64,000 bases of DNA, taken from NCBI GenBank assembly GCA_905182995.1, contig CAJJDP010000101.1, positions 251,099 through 315,098 on the forward strand. Reading direction: 5' to 3'. Origin of the DNA: Paramecium octaurelia. Lineage: Eukaryota; Ciliophora; Oligohymenophorea; Peniculida; Parameciidae. A program made the position numbers and the translations under genes. Each line of letters starts with the position of its first letter. Positions within the stretch are counted from its first letter, which is position 1. Of the stretch, positions 1 through 10,990 are shown piece after piece. Under the pieces are notes generated by a model. It was given only the letters and a program-made list of their open reading frames with translations. It had not been told where the DNA came from and did not search any database.

Positions 1-940
1 TGAAATAGAAAATGATGAAAATGAACAACCTCTTCTTGTAAAGAATCTTTATGATTGTATTCTTGCATTAAGAAGTGAAGATTAAACCAGAATTGAACAA
101 ACTTTGAAACACCTTCCATATCTCATTAGAAATAGCTTAGATCTTCATATCCATGGATAAACTCTGTGTGACATTTTAATCCTAAATAGAGATTGGAAAA
201 ACAGTCAAGAAGAAATGAGGATTAAAGCTCTGGTGGCTTTGTCGATAATGCGATCTTAAATAACTGATCATTTAATTGAAGTGTATTTTAGTGAGGAAAT
301 TTCAATAATGCAAAGAATCTACATATTGAAGATTATTAGAGAATCAGCAATTGAACTGTCATCTAATCCCAAAAAGTATCAATTAGAAAATTACAACAAT
401 TTTGAAAAATCCTAAAATGATTCTTTTTATTTTAAATAAATTAGCACTACATACAAAACTGAAGAATAATCAGCTATTAAAATTAGACCAGCTCCATAAT
501 CTAGAAGGTGGGGACACACTAAAAGAGCTTATGATGGGCTTTAAATTGTCTCTCCATACATTAATAGATTTCATTAATTGACAGAACATTTTTATTTCCC
601 CTTGTTGATTTATTCCTAATCCAAACATAAGTTACTGTTGGCCAGAGAACCATTATTAATGTTAAATTTCTTAGAAGTACTGTTGAGGATGTTGGATTGT
701 GGTCAAAATGCCTTACATATTTCGAAAATGGTGTCTGAGGCTTTTGACTTTTTGTTGATTTTTGATAAAAATAAAAACATTGAAATCATATTGATGAAGT
801 TAAGAATCATACTCAAAATTACTATTCTCCTAAAAGGATAATTTGATGACAGATTAGAGAAGATATTGTCATCTTTGAAGTATGACGATCCTTAGGTTAA
901 ATAATTATATGATTTGATATTATAAAATTTAGGATTTTGA
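1..940 (+). CDS. TEL2: Telomere length regulation protein TEL2/TELO2, C-terminal part (5' end outside window)
   Basis: The frame is open from base 2 to a TGA at 938-940, with many TAA/TAG read as Gln. TEL2 is a helical-repeat scaffold that, with TTI1/TTI2, helps fold and stabilise PIKK kinases such as ATM, ATR and mTOR. The recognised part is the conserved C-terminal domain: the 'RRWGHTKRAYDGLQ' region, then 'INRF', 'HFYFPLLIYS' and 'LLLAREPLLMLNFLEVLL', which match the RRWG, NxF and FFFPLL landmarks of the family in order. No intron is needed. The gene ends 23 bp before the convergent gene. The N-terminal half lies outside the window. Confidence 0.75.
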
Positions 941-963
941 TATCATAACATTCATCAAATATT

Positions 964-2389
964 TCACTAATTTAATTAAACTTGAACCTATCTTTCTAAG
1001 CATTAGGAACAATAGAAATATTTTTGTTCTAAGTTTTGCTGAATTATTACGAAAAATGAACACTATTTGTTGCAACAGGTTTTCAATTAATATTTTTGTT
1101 ATATATTTAATCTAAGTGTATTGAGCTAATTATTAATTAATTTTTCTTTTAAAATTATTACTTCTCTATCTTTATCTTTATCTTTAAACAATACTTATAA
1201 TTTGATTATACTTTAGCAAAGACATTTGTAAGCGTAACAATCAGGTTATTTAGATTGATTTTTCAAAAACTCTTTCAAACAATCTGAACAAAAGAAATGC
1301 TAACAATTTAATTAGATATATTATTTTTGAACATCCTTTCCGCAATAAGTGCATTTTACCACTTAAGTTTATGCATATGATATATTGTCAGCACAACTCT
1401 AATAATTTGTAATTGTTATTTAAGAATTAAAACTATTGAAGCTTTAATTAGTTTATCTTATTTGATTCTAGCGTTAGGACTCATTATTAATTAAATTAAT
1501 TTGCTGGTAATTATTAAAATTTTAGAATTCTTATGGTGGATAGATAGGTGTTTAATTATAATTATTCTGGTTTACATGGTTTGGCATTTATAAAATTTTG
1601 ATTTTTTTATTTTAAGTCTATTGACTTTAAATAATGGAATTTTGGGATGTCTCTTTTTTCTCTTAAAAGTTTTGCTAATTATATTATAAATTATATTTTT
1701 ATTGTTAATAGAAATTTTGGTTTTGATCTATATGTTAAATAATTGGGGTGGATCTTTTAGGACTATCCTAAAATCTAATTTAAGATTGCATATAATTTGT
1801 TTGATTTCCATAATTATTCAAATTTTGATTTGCTTATTACTAATAATTTCCTAAATATTGATTTGCTCGATTCTAAAAATTAAATAAACTTGGATTTGCT
1901 TCATTCTAATAATAAACCTATTATTGATTTTGATATTCAGGATAATTTTGATTACAATAATCATCAAAATTTTGTTTTTCTTGAGATTTGTACATTACAC
2001 TCCTAGAGATGCTTTTCTATGATTAAGAAGGAAAATTTTGAGATTCTGTTAGTTTTTGAGTAAATTATTTGTGGGAATTAATTGTTAAAACATGGTTTGG
2101 GCTTTAATTTTAGTTATAATTTTATTATTGTTGTGTTTAATTTTCATCACTAAATATACTTTAAATCTAATTACCTTAAAGATTGTGAATTTTTCATACT
2201 CTCACATTCCTTAACATCCATTTTCACATCATTTTAAATATTGGTTTGATCATTATCATTTATTTCATTATTTTTCTGAGTATTTTATTTTTCTATTGAG
2301 TCCTCTTGATTTGAATCATAACCCTTCCCTTCGTTTTCATTCCGACATAAATTAGTAATTGCTTTAAATTGGTTGATTAATTTATCCAT
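964..2389 (-). CDS. Q/N-rich protein with C-terminal RING-type zinc finger
   Basis: Start ATG at 2389-2387, stop TGA at 966-964, one 25-nt intron (2150-2174); 466 residues. The first about 300 residues are low-complexity, rich in Gln, Asn and Ser. Near the C-terminus is a cysteine/histidine cluster: 'KCTYCGKDV', then 'LNCQHFFCSDCL', then 'CYAYKCLC', the spacing of a RING finger; two more Cys pairs follow ('TCCNKQC', 'YCSQC'), so a second zinc site is possible. RING proteins usually recruit an E2 ubiquitin-conjugating enzyme; the substrate is unknown. Part of the opposite strand (1647-2249) is also open, but the minus frame continues smoothly through the intron into the zinc finger and is preferred. 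Confidence 0.7.
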
Positions 2390-2434
2390 GTCTATCAATT
2401 AATTTAAATAATATATTAATTCAATTATAAAATT

Positions 2435-5400
2435 TCATTCAACCTAAACTCCTAATTAATCATTGATTTCATTTTATTATTTTGTAAAGAGGACGAATAT
2501 GTTCTCAAGAGAACTATAAATCATATTAACAAATACCTTTTTGATATTGAAAACTCTTCAATTATTTTTTTCTATTTTAATTAGTTAAGCAGTTTAAAAG
2601 TGGAATGAAAACTAATAATTTTAATATTGATTGTTAAATAGTTTCTTCTGACCTCCTTTATTTAATTGATGTTATTCAGTTATTTTCTTAGCATATCTAA
2701 AATCTCTGTATCTTGATATGATTCATTATGCAAGATTGATATATAATACCCATCTGAATATTTCCTTAATAGAATAATATGTAAATATACTCTTTTAAAT
2801 AATTTGGTTCTCCATAACATATAAATTGCCCGCCGATCAAAATTCCAAGAGTATCGCTCAAATTCTCCGCTTCCTCAATTGTGTGGGTGGTTATGACAAC
2901 AGAACAGTTTCTTATGGACACATTTTATTTCAAGGTTTTGAATAATGTTCTCCTGGAAATGGGGTCGACTCCTGTGGTAGGTTCATCAAAGAAAGTAATG
3001 TCACTGCCTCCAATCAAAGCCAAAGCCACACAAAGTTTTCTTTTGTTTCCTCCACTGAGTTGTCCAGCTCTGGTGTTCCTAAAACTGTAAAGTTCTGCAT
3101 TCTGCAAGAAATATTTAACCGCTTCTTGTTGATTCTCACCAGACAACCCCCTCAATTTACTGAACACATACAAATGTTCCTTCACAGTCAGGTTTTCCCA
3201 AATGCAATCATATTATGGGCAGATCCCCACATGCAATTAATCAGCATATTATATTTTTACTGTTCCATATGTACTCTGACTTATGTTGGTTAACACATTA
3301 ATCAAAGTAGATTTGCCAGCTCCATTTGGCCCTATTATTCCCATTATTTCTCCTTACTTTAACCCAAAAGTGATATTATTCAAGGCAAATTGCTATTAAT
3401 TTGAATATTTCTTAAAGATCTGTTGAGCTTGTATAATGTCATCGGTGCCATTGAAAACTCTTTACTATTCTTAATAAACATCATCCTCCAAATGGACATC
3501 CGTATTGTCGGGATTCATTTTGTACTGTCTCTTCATTTTTCTCCTCTCAAGATAATAGATGAGCAAGGAATATTGAAAGAATTAGTAAATGAGCATAATC
3601 ACATACCAATAGCTTTCGTAAGTAATTAAATGCAAACCTCCCAATTCAGCCTTAAGTCCTTTGGTCAAACGAGGCATGCAAGCATAAGCAAAATAATAAT
3701 TGTAAAATGGATAGATAAGCTAAATAGTTAATATAATTAATTACCATAAAGAGAACCTGAAATGTATAAACCAAAACTTAAAAGAAGTCAATGGAATCCA
3801 CATGATATATAAAATTGGTTAATCCCAAGAGGACCATTGGTAAACAAAATCCATAAAAGAAAGAGTAAAACACGAAGAGCTTCATTGCTTTTGCCACGTT
3901 ATCAAACAAAAAACTACACAAATAGATGCATGTGATATAGCTTAATCCAAAACATAAATAAATAAGGACTGTTTGCCACCAGAAGGATGTAATAGCTTCC
4001 AAACTCAAAATTGCACCCATAACCAAAAAGAAGATTATGATGATGGAGTACACAATAAAATCAAATAGGAATGTGCCCAGCCAGTATCCTAGGATCCTAC
4101 AACCTGAACAAATCATAACCTCCTTCAATTAACATTCTTTTTCCAGTACAGGTAAGGTCACATACAGAGTAGAATTAAATGTGAAACCTATCACTCCCAC
4201 ACAGGAGAGTATTGAAATTTTAAGAAACAATTAAGCTTCATCATTCCTTGATAATCTACCTGAGAACTAAACGAATTTGGCTACTAATAACCCCAACAAA
4301 ATAGTAAGAAGAGGCATGAAAAAGGCTAAGATATTGGTATTAGTTCTAATGGTCGTATAGAATCGACGTTGGAACATGGCCAAACATTGACTCCATAGGC
4401 TAAATACTGGTTTATCTCTGACACTCATTGGTACATTTTCGATGAATTATTGATACCCTTCTTCAGCATTTTCAATGAGATTCAAGCTCATGGACTTTTT
4501 AGAATTAGAATTACTTAATTCTAATTGTTCTTGTTCTCCAATTTTCACAAAGGCTTCTTCTAAAGTATTTAATCTCAAATCTATTTCTATTCCTTAACTC
4601 TCTAATTTTTCACAGATGGTTTCTAGTTTATCCTGATGTTCAAAAGATATCTAAAAAGTTAATTAAGATTTATGACAAGATTCAGGTATGATCTTGCCCT
4701 AAGATAGAATTTCAGAGACATCTTGATATTTAATTGATTCTTTTCTTAAATTTAAGGTGTAACCCTCTCCAAAGGTTTTCTTAATGAAATCACATGAACC
4801 TTCTGCCAACAACTCACCTCTTTACATGATTCCTATCCTATCAGCTAATATTTCTGCCTCGTCTAAATGATGGGTAGTTAAAATGATTGTTCTCTCTTCT
4901 TGTTTTATCTTTTATAATATATTCCAAATCGATCTTCTTGAGAAAGCATCCATCCCTGATGTTGGTTCATCCAAAAATATGATTTTAGAATTTCCTATTA
5001 AAGAAATTGCCAAACTCAATTTCCTTTAACTGCCTTTGGATAAAGTCTTAACTATCTAATTCATCTCATGTTTTAATTCAGTTTTTTCAAGGATCTCATC
5101 AATCTCGCTATTCTCGGACTACTTGATTTCAGCAAAGAAACATAAATGCTCTCTTAGATATAAATTGTAGATAAATACCTAACTGTTAAGTATTCATATA
5201 AACAATCCTACTGAATGCATAGCCCTATGTGCTTTCTAATTTCAGTTAATTGAGTATCAAAATTCATGTCATACATCATAATCCTTCCTTTGCTCTTATT
5301 TATCAACCCAGTCAACATTGAAATTGTTGTAGTCTTGCCAGCACCGTTATGTCCAAGCAGACAAAAGATTTATTTCTAATAGAGTCTGAGGGTGAGATTG

Positions 5401-6530
5401 TTAACTACTATTTTGTTGTTAAAGGACTTAGTAAGGTTGTCTACATAAATGGAAGGCTCTAAATGCTCTTGCAAGTTTTCATAATACTGAGCTGAAGTAG
5501 CATCTTTTGATTTTTCAGACAGGAGACAGTCTCCATATTTTTAACTTTCTTTGTACTTTATTCCCAATAGGAATAATGGATGTTGAGATATTCCATATTC
5601 ATTTGGGATTACTTGATCAAAATAAAGTGCCAGGCAGAAATATAAAAACATTGTAACTATTAACTGGTAACCTGAGGCCTATAAATCGTAGGTCTCATTT
5701 ATAAGAATTACTGGAAATATGTTCATAGGCTACTTCAGAATGGGGTCAAACCATGCTACAGTAGCACCAATCCTATTTACTCCAACTTATAAGGCAGTTA
5801 TGTATTCAAAGCCTATGTTACATTGAGGACTCATTAGTCCTACTAAGATATAGAATAAAAGTGACCTAATAATATTATAAAATATATATACGTAGCTGCA
5901 TATTCTATAAAAGTCAAGAATATAAAAAAACTAAAGCCAACACAGAAGAATGTGGCCACTTCACCTGCAATTCTTGACTCGTTCATCAATGAAGCAAACA
6001 GAAAGGATTGATTAATTGACTATTTTATGATTGAGAGTATACAGCATATCCATAAACTATGTAGGGCCACATTAACTAAGCAAATGAGTTAATGTAATAA
6101 AAATCCCAATCTAAGGAGACTGAAAAGTTGAAAATGATTTGGAATAGGAAGAAGAACATCAGAGCTATAGTCATTCTCAAATACCCAGTCAAGAGCCATC
6201 CAATTTTATATGCGGATTGACTCATTCCCATTATCTATAGATTTATATACTGTCGTTTACTCCTTGCAATTCTTTGTATTTTTTACTCTTCTCCTCTACC
6301 AAATGGACCATGATGGATCTGGAAGTGGGTAAAACAGCGAAGCTATACAAAAGAGGTAGGATCTAATTTAATGAACTCAATTGTTCTATATTCTACATCA
6401 TGGCAATACCTTTGAGTGACAACATGCAAGCCACAAATATTGGAATCAAAATGTCTTGGAGAAGTTCACCATTTCTGAAACTGATTTTAAAATTCTTAAT
6501 AATCATGGCCTTAATCTATTTACTACTCAT
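2435..6530 (-). CDS. ABCA-type full ABC transporter
   Basis: Full-length ABC transporter of the ABCA class (lipid or amphiphile transport in most relatives); 1306 residues after removing seven introns of 23-26 nt (6235-6260, 6020-6042, 5866-5891, 5153-5178, 3720-3744, 2765-2790, 2514-2536). Order: membrane domain 1, ATP-binding domain 1 (Walker A '[10 protein letters not shown]' near residue 370, signature 'LSKGSQRKLSLA', Walker B '[12 protein letters not shown]'), membrane domain 2 (around 3780-4300), ATP-binding domain 2 (Walker A 'GPNGAGKST', signature 'LSGGNKRKL', Walker B '[13 protein letters not shown]'). The end '[10 protein letters not shown]' matches the conserved ABCA C-terminal 'SLEDVF' element, which supports the last intron. 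The first domain has LSKG instead of the usual LSGG. The start codon overlaps the stop of the gene upstream. The substrate cannot be inferred. Confidence 0.88.
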
Positions 6531-6778
6531 TTATTTTTATTAATTATTTTAACGAATAATATGAAAACAGCTATTTCTAGTATTTCCTGCATCTCAAATA
6601 ATTGCAGAGCAACATGTAAATCTGAATAATCCATTACTCCCCTGAGAGTACCTTGCAAGTATATGTGATTTCCTACTTTTAAGTGGTGGTTCTCAATAAA
6701 ATTGTCTATCCAAAAAATCTTATCATTGTGAAAATCTAATAGAATCTGTCTTAATTGAGTATAAATAATTGTGCTCAT
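6527..6778 (-). CDS. Small protein, possibly OB-fold (Ten1/RPA14-like)
   Basis: Uninterrupted 83-residue frame, ATG at 6778-6776, TGA at 6529-6527. The centre, 'LKVGNHIYLQGTLRG' followed by an alternating hydrophobic stretch, resembles the strand-turn-strand of small OB-fold subunits such as Ten1 or RPA14; this is a weak resemblance, not a firm match. Its stop overlaps the start of the ABC transporter downstream (ATGA), and its start codon shares the palindrome CATG with the start proposed for the plus-strand gene. It could also be a chance frame in the transporter's leader region. Confidence 0.4.
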   Translation of the reverse strand: MSTIIYTQLRQILLDFHNDKIFWIDNFIENHHLKVGNHIYLQGTLRGVMDYSDLHVALQLFEMQEILEIAVFILFVKIINKNK

Positions 6779-7185
6779 GGGTTATTCGTGAAATCACACA
6801 AAAATTAGATTAAAATCAGACAATCTCTAAAATCAATACGCAATTGTTCTAATTTGAAAGATTTCTCTCTAAGAAATTGGATAGTTATGTATAAGAAGTA
6901 TCAGTTCTCAAGATCATTCATTCAGAGAATTAAAACAAAATAAAATAATTAAATATTACAAATGAGGATCTCAAAGAAAAATTGCAATAAGTCTCAAACA
7001 ATCTTAGTGATTCCCTCCAAACATATACACCTCTAAAGAAGAAACAAAACTATTCCATCGAATTAATAACCAAACAACCCCTGAGAAATAAAAGTTATTC
7101 ATTATAAGTTCCAGGACATGTTAAAGAGAATATCGGTGTAGTTTTGACAAAGAAGGTTTCACTTAAACCTAAATTTAAAATATGA
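6777..7185 (+). CDS. Small coiled-coil protein, unrecognised; start uncertain
   Basis: A clear coding frame runs from about 6810 to a TGA at 7183-7185, rich in Lys, Gln and Asn with heptad-like hydrophobic spacing ('NEDLKEKLQQVSNNLSDSL'). The frame has no ATG of its own. An ATG at 6777 joins it if a 28-nt GTT...TAG intron (6781-6808) is removed, giving 126 residues; a GTT-starting intron is also needed in the kinase gene at 30.6-32.5 kb, so this is allowed. The proposed start overlaps the start of the opposite gene within one CATG. It converges with the Rpn9 gene 120 bp away. Function unknown. Confidence 0.45.
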
Positions 7186-7305
7186 CTTTATTTTTATTTC
7201 AACCTTTTTTATTTATATTTATACATTTAATTAACTATTTTAACATACATCTATGAAGAATACATAACTGTGAAATAATAAATTGAATCTATATATTGAT
7301 ATATG

Positions 7306-8440
7306 TCAATTAAATGTCTTTCTCACATCTTCCACTTCTTTAAGGAAAACATTCAATGATTTCTCCCAATTACCGAATTTCTTATTAATAATCTCAATTT
7401 TATCCAGTGTTAATACTCTTGGAACAACATAAGAAATTGTTATTGTTTATTTTACCTATCAAACGTTAATACTATAATTTTACTTAATTAATTCTTCCTT
7501 TGACCAAGCCTTTACTGATTGTTCTCATCACTAATCTTTCGATGTCACTTAAGGGTAACTCTGACACTTAGGCCAATTCCTCAAAAGTGCAAACCCTGTT
7601 ATTTTTAGGCAAAGAGAAAGCCAATTCAAGAAATGCCATTATTCTTATCTTTTCATTCAATATTAGGAAATTTGGAATGACTGCCTTTCTCTCCTCATTC
7701 CATTGGAAATTCCTCAATTCTCCCACGCTTCCCCTATTGAAGATGTCCAACAATTGATAGACCCAATTGTATTGGGAACTTTCTTTTAAGCTAACTAATA
7801 CTGGTTATTGCAACAATTCACTAAAGTTATAGATGTTTGGTGAAATCAAAACAGCTAGTGCCATTTCATAGGAGAGTTGCACCTTTTGTTCTTGTAACAT
7901 GTCCTAATCGTTAGTGTATGCTAGATATTGTAGGGCATTAACATAAAATTCTTCATAGACATTCTTGATTTTGTAGAAATTGTATGCCAAATAGTAGAGC
8001 ATTGAATAAACAAGTGGATCAACTTCTTACAATTTTTCACTTGCCTATTTGTATTATTTCAATAATTCATCCACTTCTTATAATTTCCCCTATTAGAGTT
8101 TGAAGAAGGCGATCAAAATGTCAATGACTAATTGGGGTTGTTCATCTAATTTAAATTATTTGAGGAAATCAATTCTGCTCTAAAAATCTCCGTATTATTC
8201 TGCAGCCTTAATCAGAAAACGCACTAATTTCATCTCGTCAATCTCTTGATAAAACTTCTTAACAAATCCCTCAAAAAGATCCTTCAAATGAGTTCCTTGA
8301 TTGACTTGAGGATCCTTGATGTAGATCAACAAATAATCGCTGAGTTGTTTCCACAATTTTGATTCATGGTGGACCCTCATACTATCGATGATGGTCAAGA
8401 GATGGGGAAATACACTTTAGTGTTAATTCAAAATACTCAT
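7306..8440 (-). CDS. RPN9: 26S proteasome lid subunit Rpn9 (PSMD13)
   Basis: Structural subunit of the 19S regulatory particle lid. Start 8440-8438, stop TGA 7308-7306, one 28-nt intron (7456-7483); 368 residues, close to the usual size. The N-terminal two thirds is helical repeat ('DPLVYSMLYYLAYNFYKIKN'); then the PCI/winged-helix part 'ILNEKIRIMAFLELAFSLP', 'CTFEELAQVSELPLSDIERL', 'VMRTISKGLVKGRINQV'; and the C-terminal 'VVPRVLTLDKIEIINKKFGNW', which parallels the Rpn9 tail in other eukaryotes. Removing the intron restores the frame exactly between 'GRINQ' and 'VKQTITISYVVPR'. It lies 39 bp from the gene upstream. Confidence 0.88.
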
Positions 8441-8479
8441 TTATTGTAATATATTTAATAATAATATTTGAAAATAAAA

Positions 8480-10756
8480 TCAGATTGGGATTGCTAAATT
8501 TTTTTATACTTATTATATATTATGTAATATTGTGGCTTGATGAGAATTCGAATATAATCTTATTACAAATTGAAGACCTTCTTTACATTCTTTTAAGACA
8601 GTACTCTTAGCAATAGCTCCAAGTACATCCCATAATTTAATAACAACATCCGAATTCATAGTATTATGCATTTTAGTTAATAATTCGATCAGTATATCGA
8701 TATTTCTAATTTAGCACACTTACTTTGTATATAATAAATAGAATTAGCCAGGACACTTAAATTAAAGTAGGTTTGTGATTGACTTAAGAACAAATTTGGG
8801 ATTGAACAAACTCGGGAACAATATTAGGTTGATGCAATCACAATCAAGGATCAGTTTGGATAAATAGATGTCCACATCAGTTTCCCCTTGAATCGATTGC
8901 ATTAGACCGATTAATTCTTCAACATCATTGTAATAGAAGCATTGAATAATCCTAATAATCAGGGACAACCTTGTATTCTGCTTATTGTGTATCTAATTTA
9001 GTTGTTTTCTCAATGTGTTGTTAATTACTTGATTCTCAATCAATTTGTTGTTATACTCTGACATATATTAGTCATGATAAATCTATTGCTGATTCCATAA
9101 TTTTGATTAAGGCACCTACTTAATACTGTATTGATTAATTTGGACTATCTAGGTGATTAAATTCTTAATGAATTAGTTCTGTTATTCAGTAAGTTGCCTC
9201 TTGATGGACCCCCATTCTTTCAGCTTACTTATACTGAACACAGTTTTTATCTACAAAATTGAAACGGTTAGTTTTAGAAATAATTGCATTACATTAATTA
9301 AATAATGATCCTGATCACTAATTTTAAAATTTGGAAGCAGAGTGATAATTTCATAATACAAATCTAAGATGACATTGTTATCATTATTCATGCAATTCTA
9401 AATAAAATTAGTGATGATGTGATTGTTATTTTGTGATTTAAAAATAAAATCATTAAAGCCAGGGATTGTTTTAATAATGGGGATTAATTGAAAATGTTAA
9501 TAGGGCATTTGATTGTTTTCTTGTGCTGTTAGTATTTGAGCAAATCTGTAATCCTCATTGATACAACCTAGATCCCAGACAGTGCATAAATTACTAATCA
9601 TTCTTTATAAGTATTGATTGCTGTCATTAAAGGGAGATTGGCTGGGACTCTAAATTTTGATTGGTGATGCCTTTGGTTATGCAATTTTGGTTGAATGCAT
9701 TTCTTCTTCTAAAGATGAGTTCATCCATTTCTTAATGAGTTTTTATTCTAGATCTGCTATGATTTGATCTTTCTATTGTAACTATTGGGTTAGATTGTTG
9801 ATCACTTATTTGTTTTTGGCTTCATGTTAGAATAGATCAAAGTTTTCAGTTGCCTTCTATTTTAATTGTTAAATTTATTTTTCCAATTCCTTTTGTTTGA
9901 TTGTGAATTGTTGCAATTTCAAGTTTACCAATTCATTTATTCTATTTTCAGCTGATTATGTAATTTCTGAAGCCATCTTATGAAATTTGGATTAATATTA
10001 CTATTACTATTACTAAGTTGTAGTGGAGACTTCCTATTCATGTGAGATAGATTAATTATGAGGAGTATTGTGATTTACTGTGGGTGCATCTTGAATGTCT
10101 CTGAGAGCAGTCAGTAACAATCCCAGCAATCCCAAATGACGCGTGTGTATTTGTAGTTTATTCAACGATAAGAGTTGTCCATCTTCAGAAATCAAGTCTT
10201 TTATGAGTGTTTTCAATTTGATGTTCAACTTCTCATTTAAATGATGATCCTCTATGATTTCCGGATACTCATCAAATAAGGCTTTAATAAAATAAGTAAC
10301 AGGCACCTTATCCCAAGAATCACAGATCAATTTAGTATTTGTTTATCTGGAACTATTTGTATGCATATGTTCATGTAGGAAGTGCTTTTTAAGAAATTGA
10401 TTCACTTCTTTGTTTGTGATAATATAATCAATGTATTATGCATCTTAAAACATTGATTGAGATCGATGAGTAATGAGAATGCTCTCTTAGAAATAGATTG
10501 AAATTGATACTATTGATCGGAGACTATGTGGATTAAGCACTTGGTGATCTCATGTCCGATTAGTTGGTTTGAACTTGCAAAGGTTTTGATTCTTTTCTGC
10601 GAATAACTTCAGGATATTTGAATTTGTGATCATTTTCTTTGGTACTTAAGGGACTTCGCTATTGAGTGTTATGTTGTGTTTTGCCCTTGAGAATACTATT
10701 GTCAGAGTGCTCTGTTATAGTGATTAATGATTACTTCTCTGAAATGCTTTGTTCAT
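8480..10756 (-). CDS. Coiled-coil and helical-repeat protein, unrecognised
   Basis: Start 10756-10754, stop TGA 8482-8480; introns of 23 nt (10712-10734) and 25 nt (10486-10510) give exactly 742 residues. The N-terminal about 90 residues are Ser/Gln/Asn-rich; about residues 100-200 form helices ('VNQFLKKHFLHEH', 'LGLLGLLLTALRDI'); a Gln run then leads into a coiled coil ('RINELVNLKLQQFTIKQKEL'); the C-terminal 350 residues look like armadillo/HEAT-type repeats ('SDVVIKLWDVLGAIAKSTVL'). The order acidic/helical head, coiled coil, helical repeats is loosely reminiscent of ATR-interacting proteins, but nothing specific supports that name. Confidence 0.75.
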
Positions 10757-10990
10757 GACTAACTGTTAAAATAATTAAAATGAAAATTTTATGAAATTGC
10801 CAATTCCAAATCTGCACACTTCATTTTTTATGGTTTAGATATTATTCTGAGCAAATCAATTTATTATAATGAATTGGAAATAACATCAAATAGTTAAACT
10901 CAAGAATGGCAGCCCCAAAGCTAACGTAACCTAAATTTAGAAGATTTCATTGAGTACAAATTATAATTCAAATTATTATTAATAATAATA

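Noticed and set aside
1647-2249. Plus-strand frame of 200 codons with only TGA as stop, Asn/Phe-rich.
   Set aside because: The minus strand of the same stretch is one exon of a longer spliced gene ending in a RING finger; the plus frame is its mirror image.
5866-5891. Reading straight through this stretch of the ABC transporter.
   Set aside because: Exon lengths then fail to add to a multiple of three; treating it as a 26-nt intron restores the frame on both sides.
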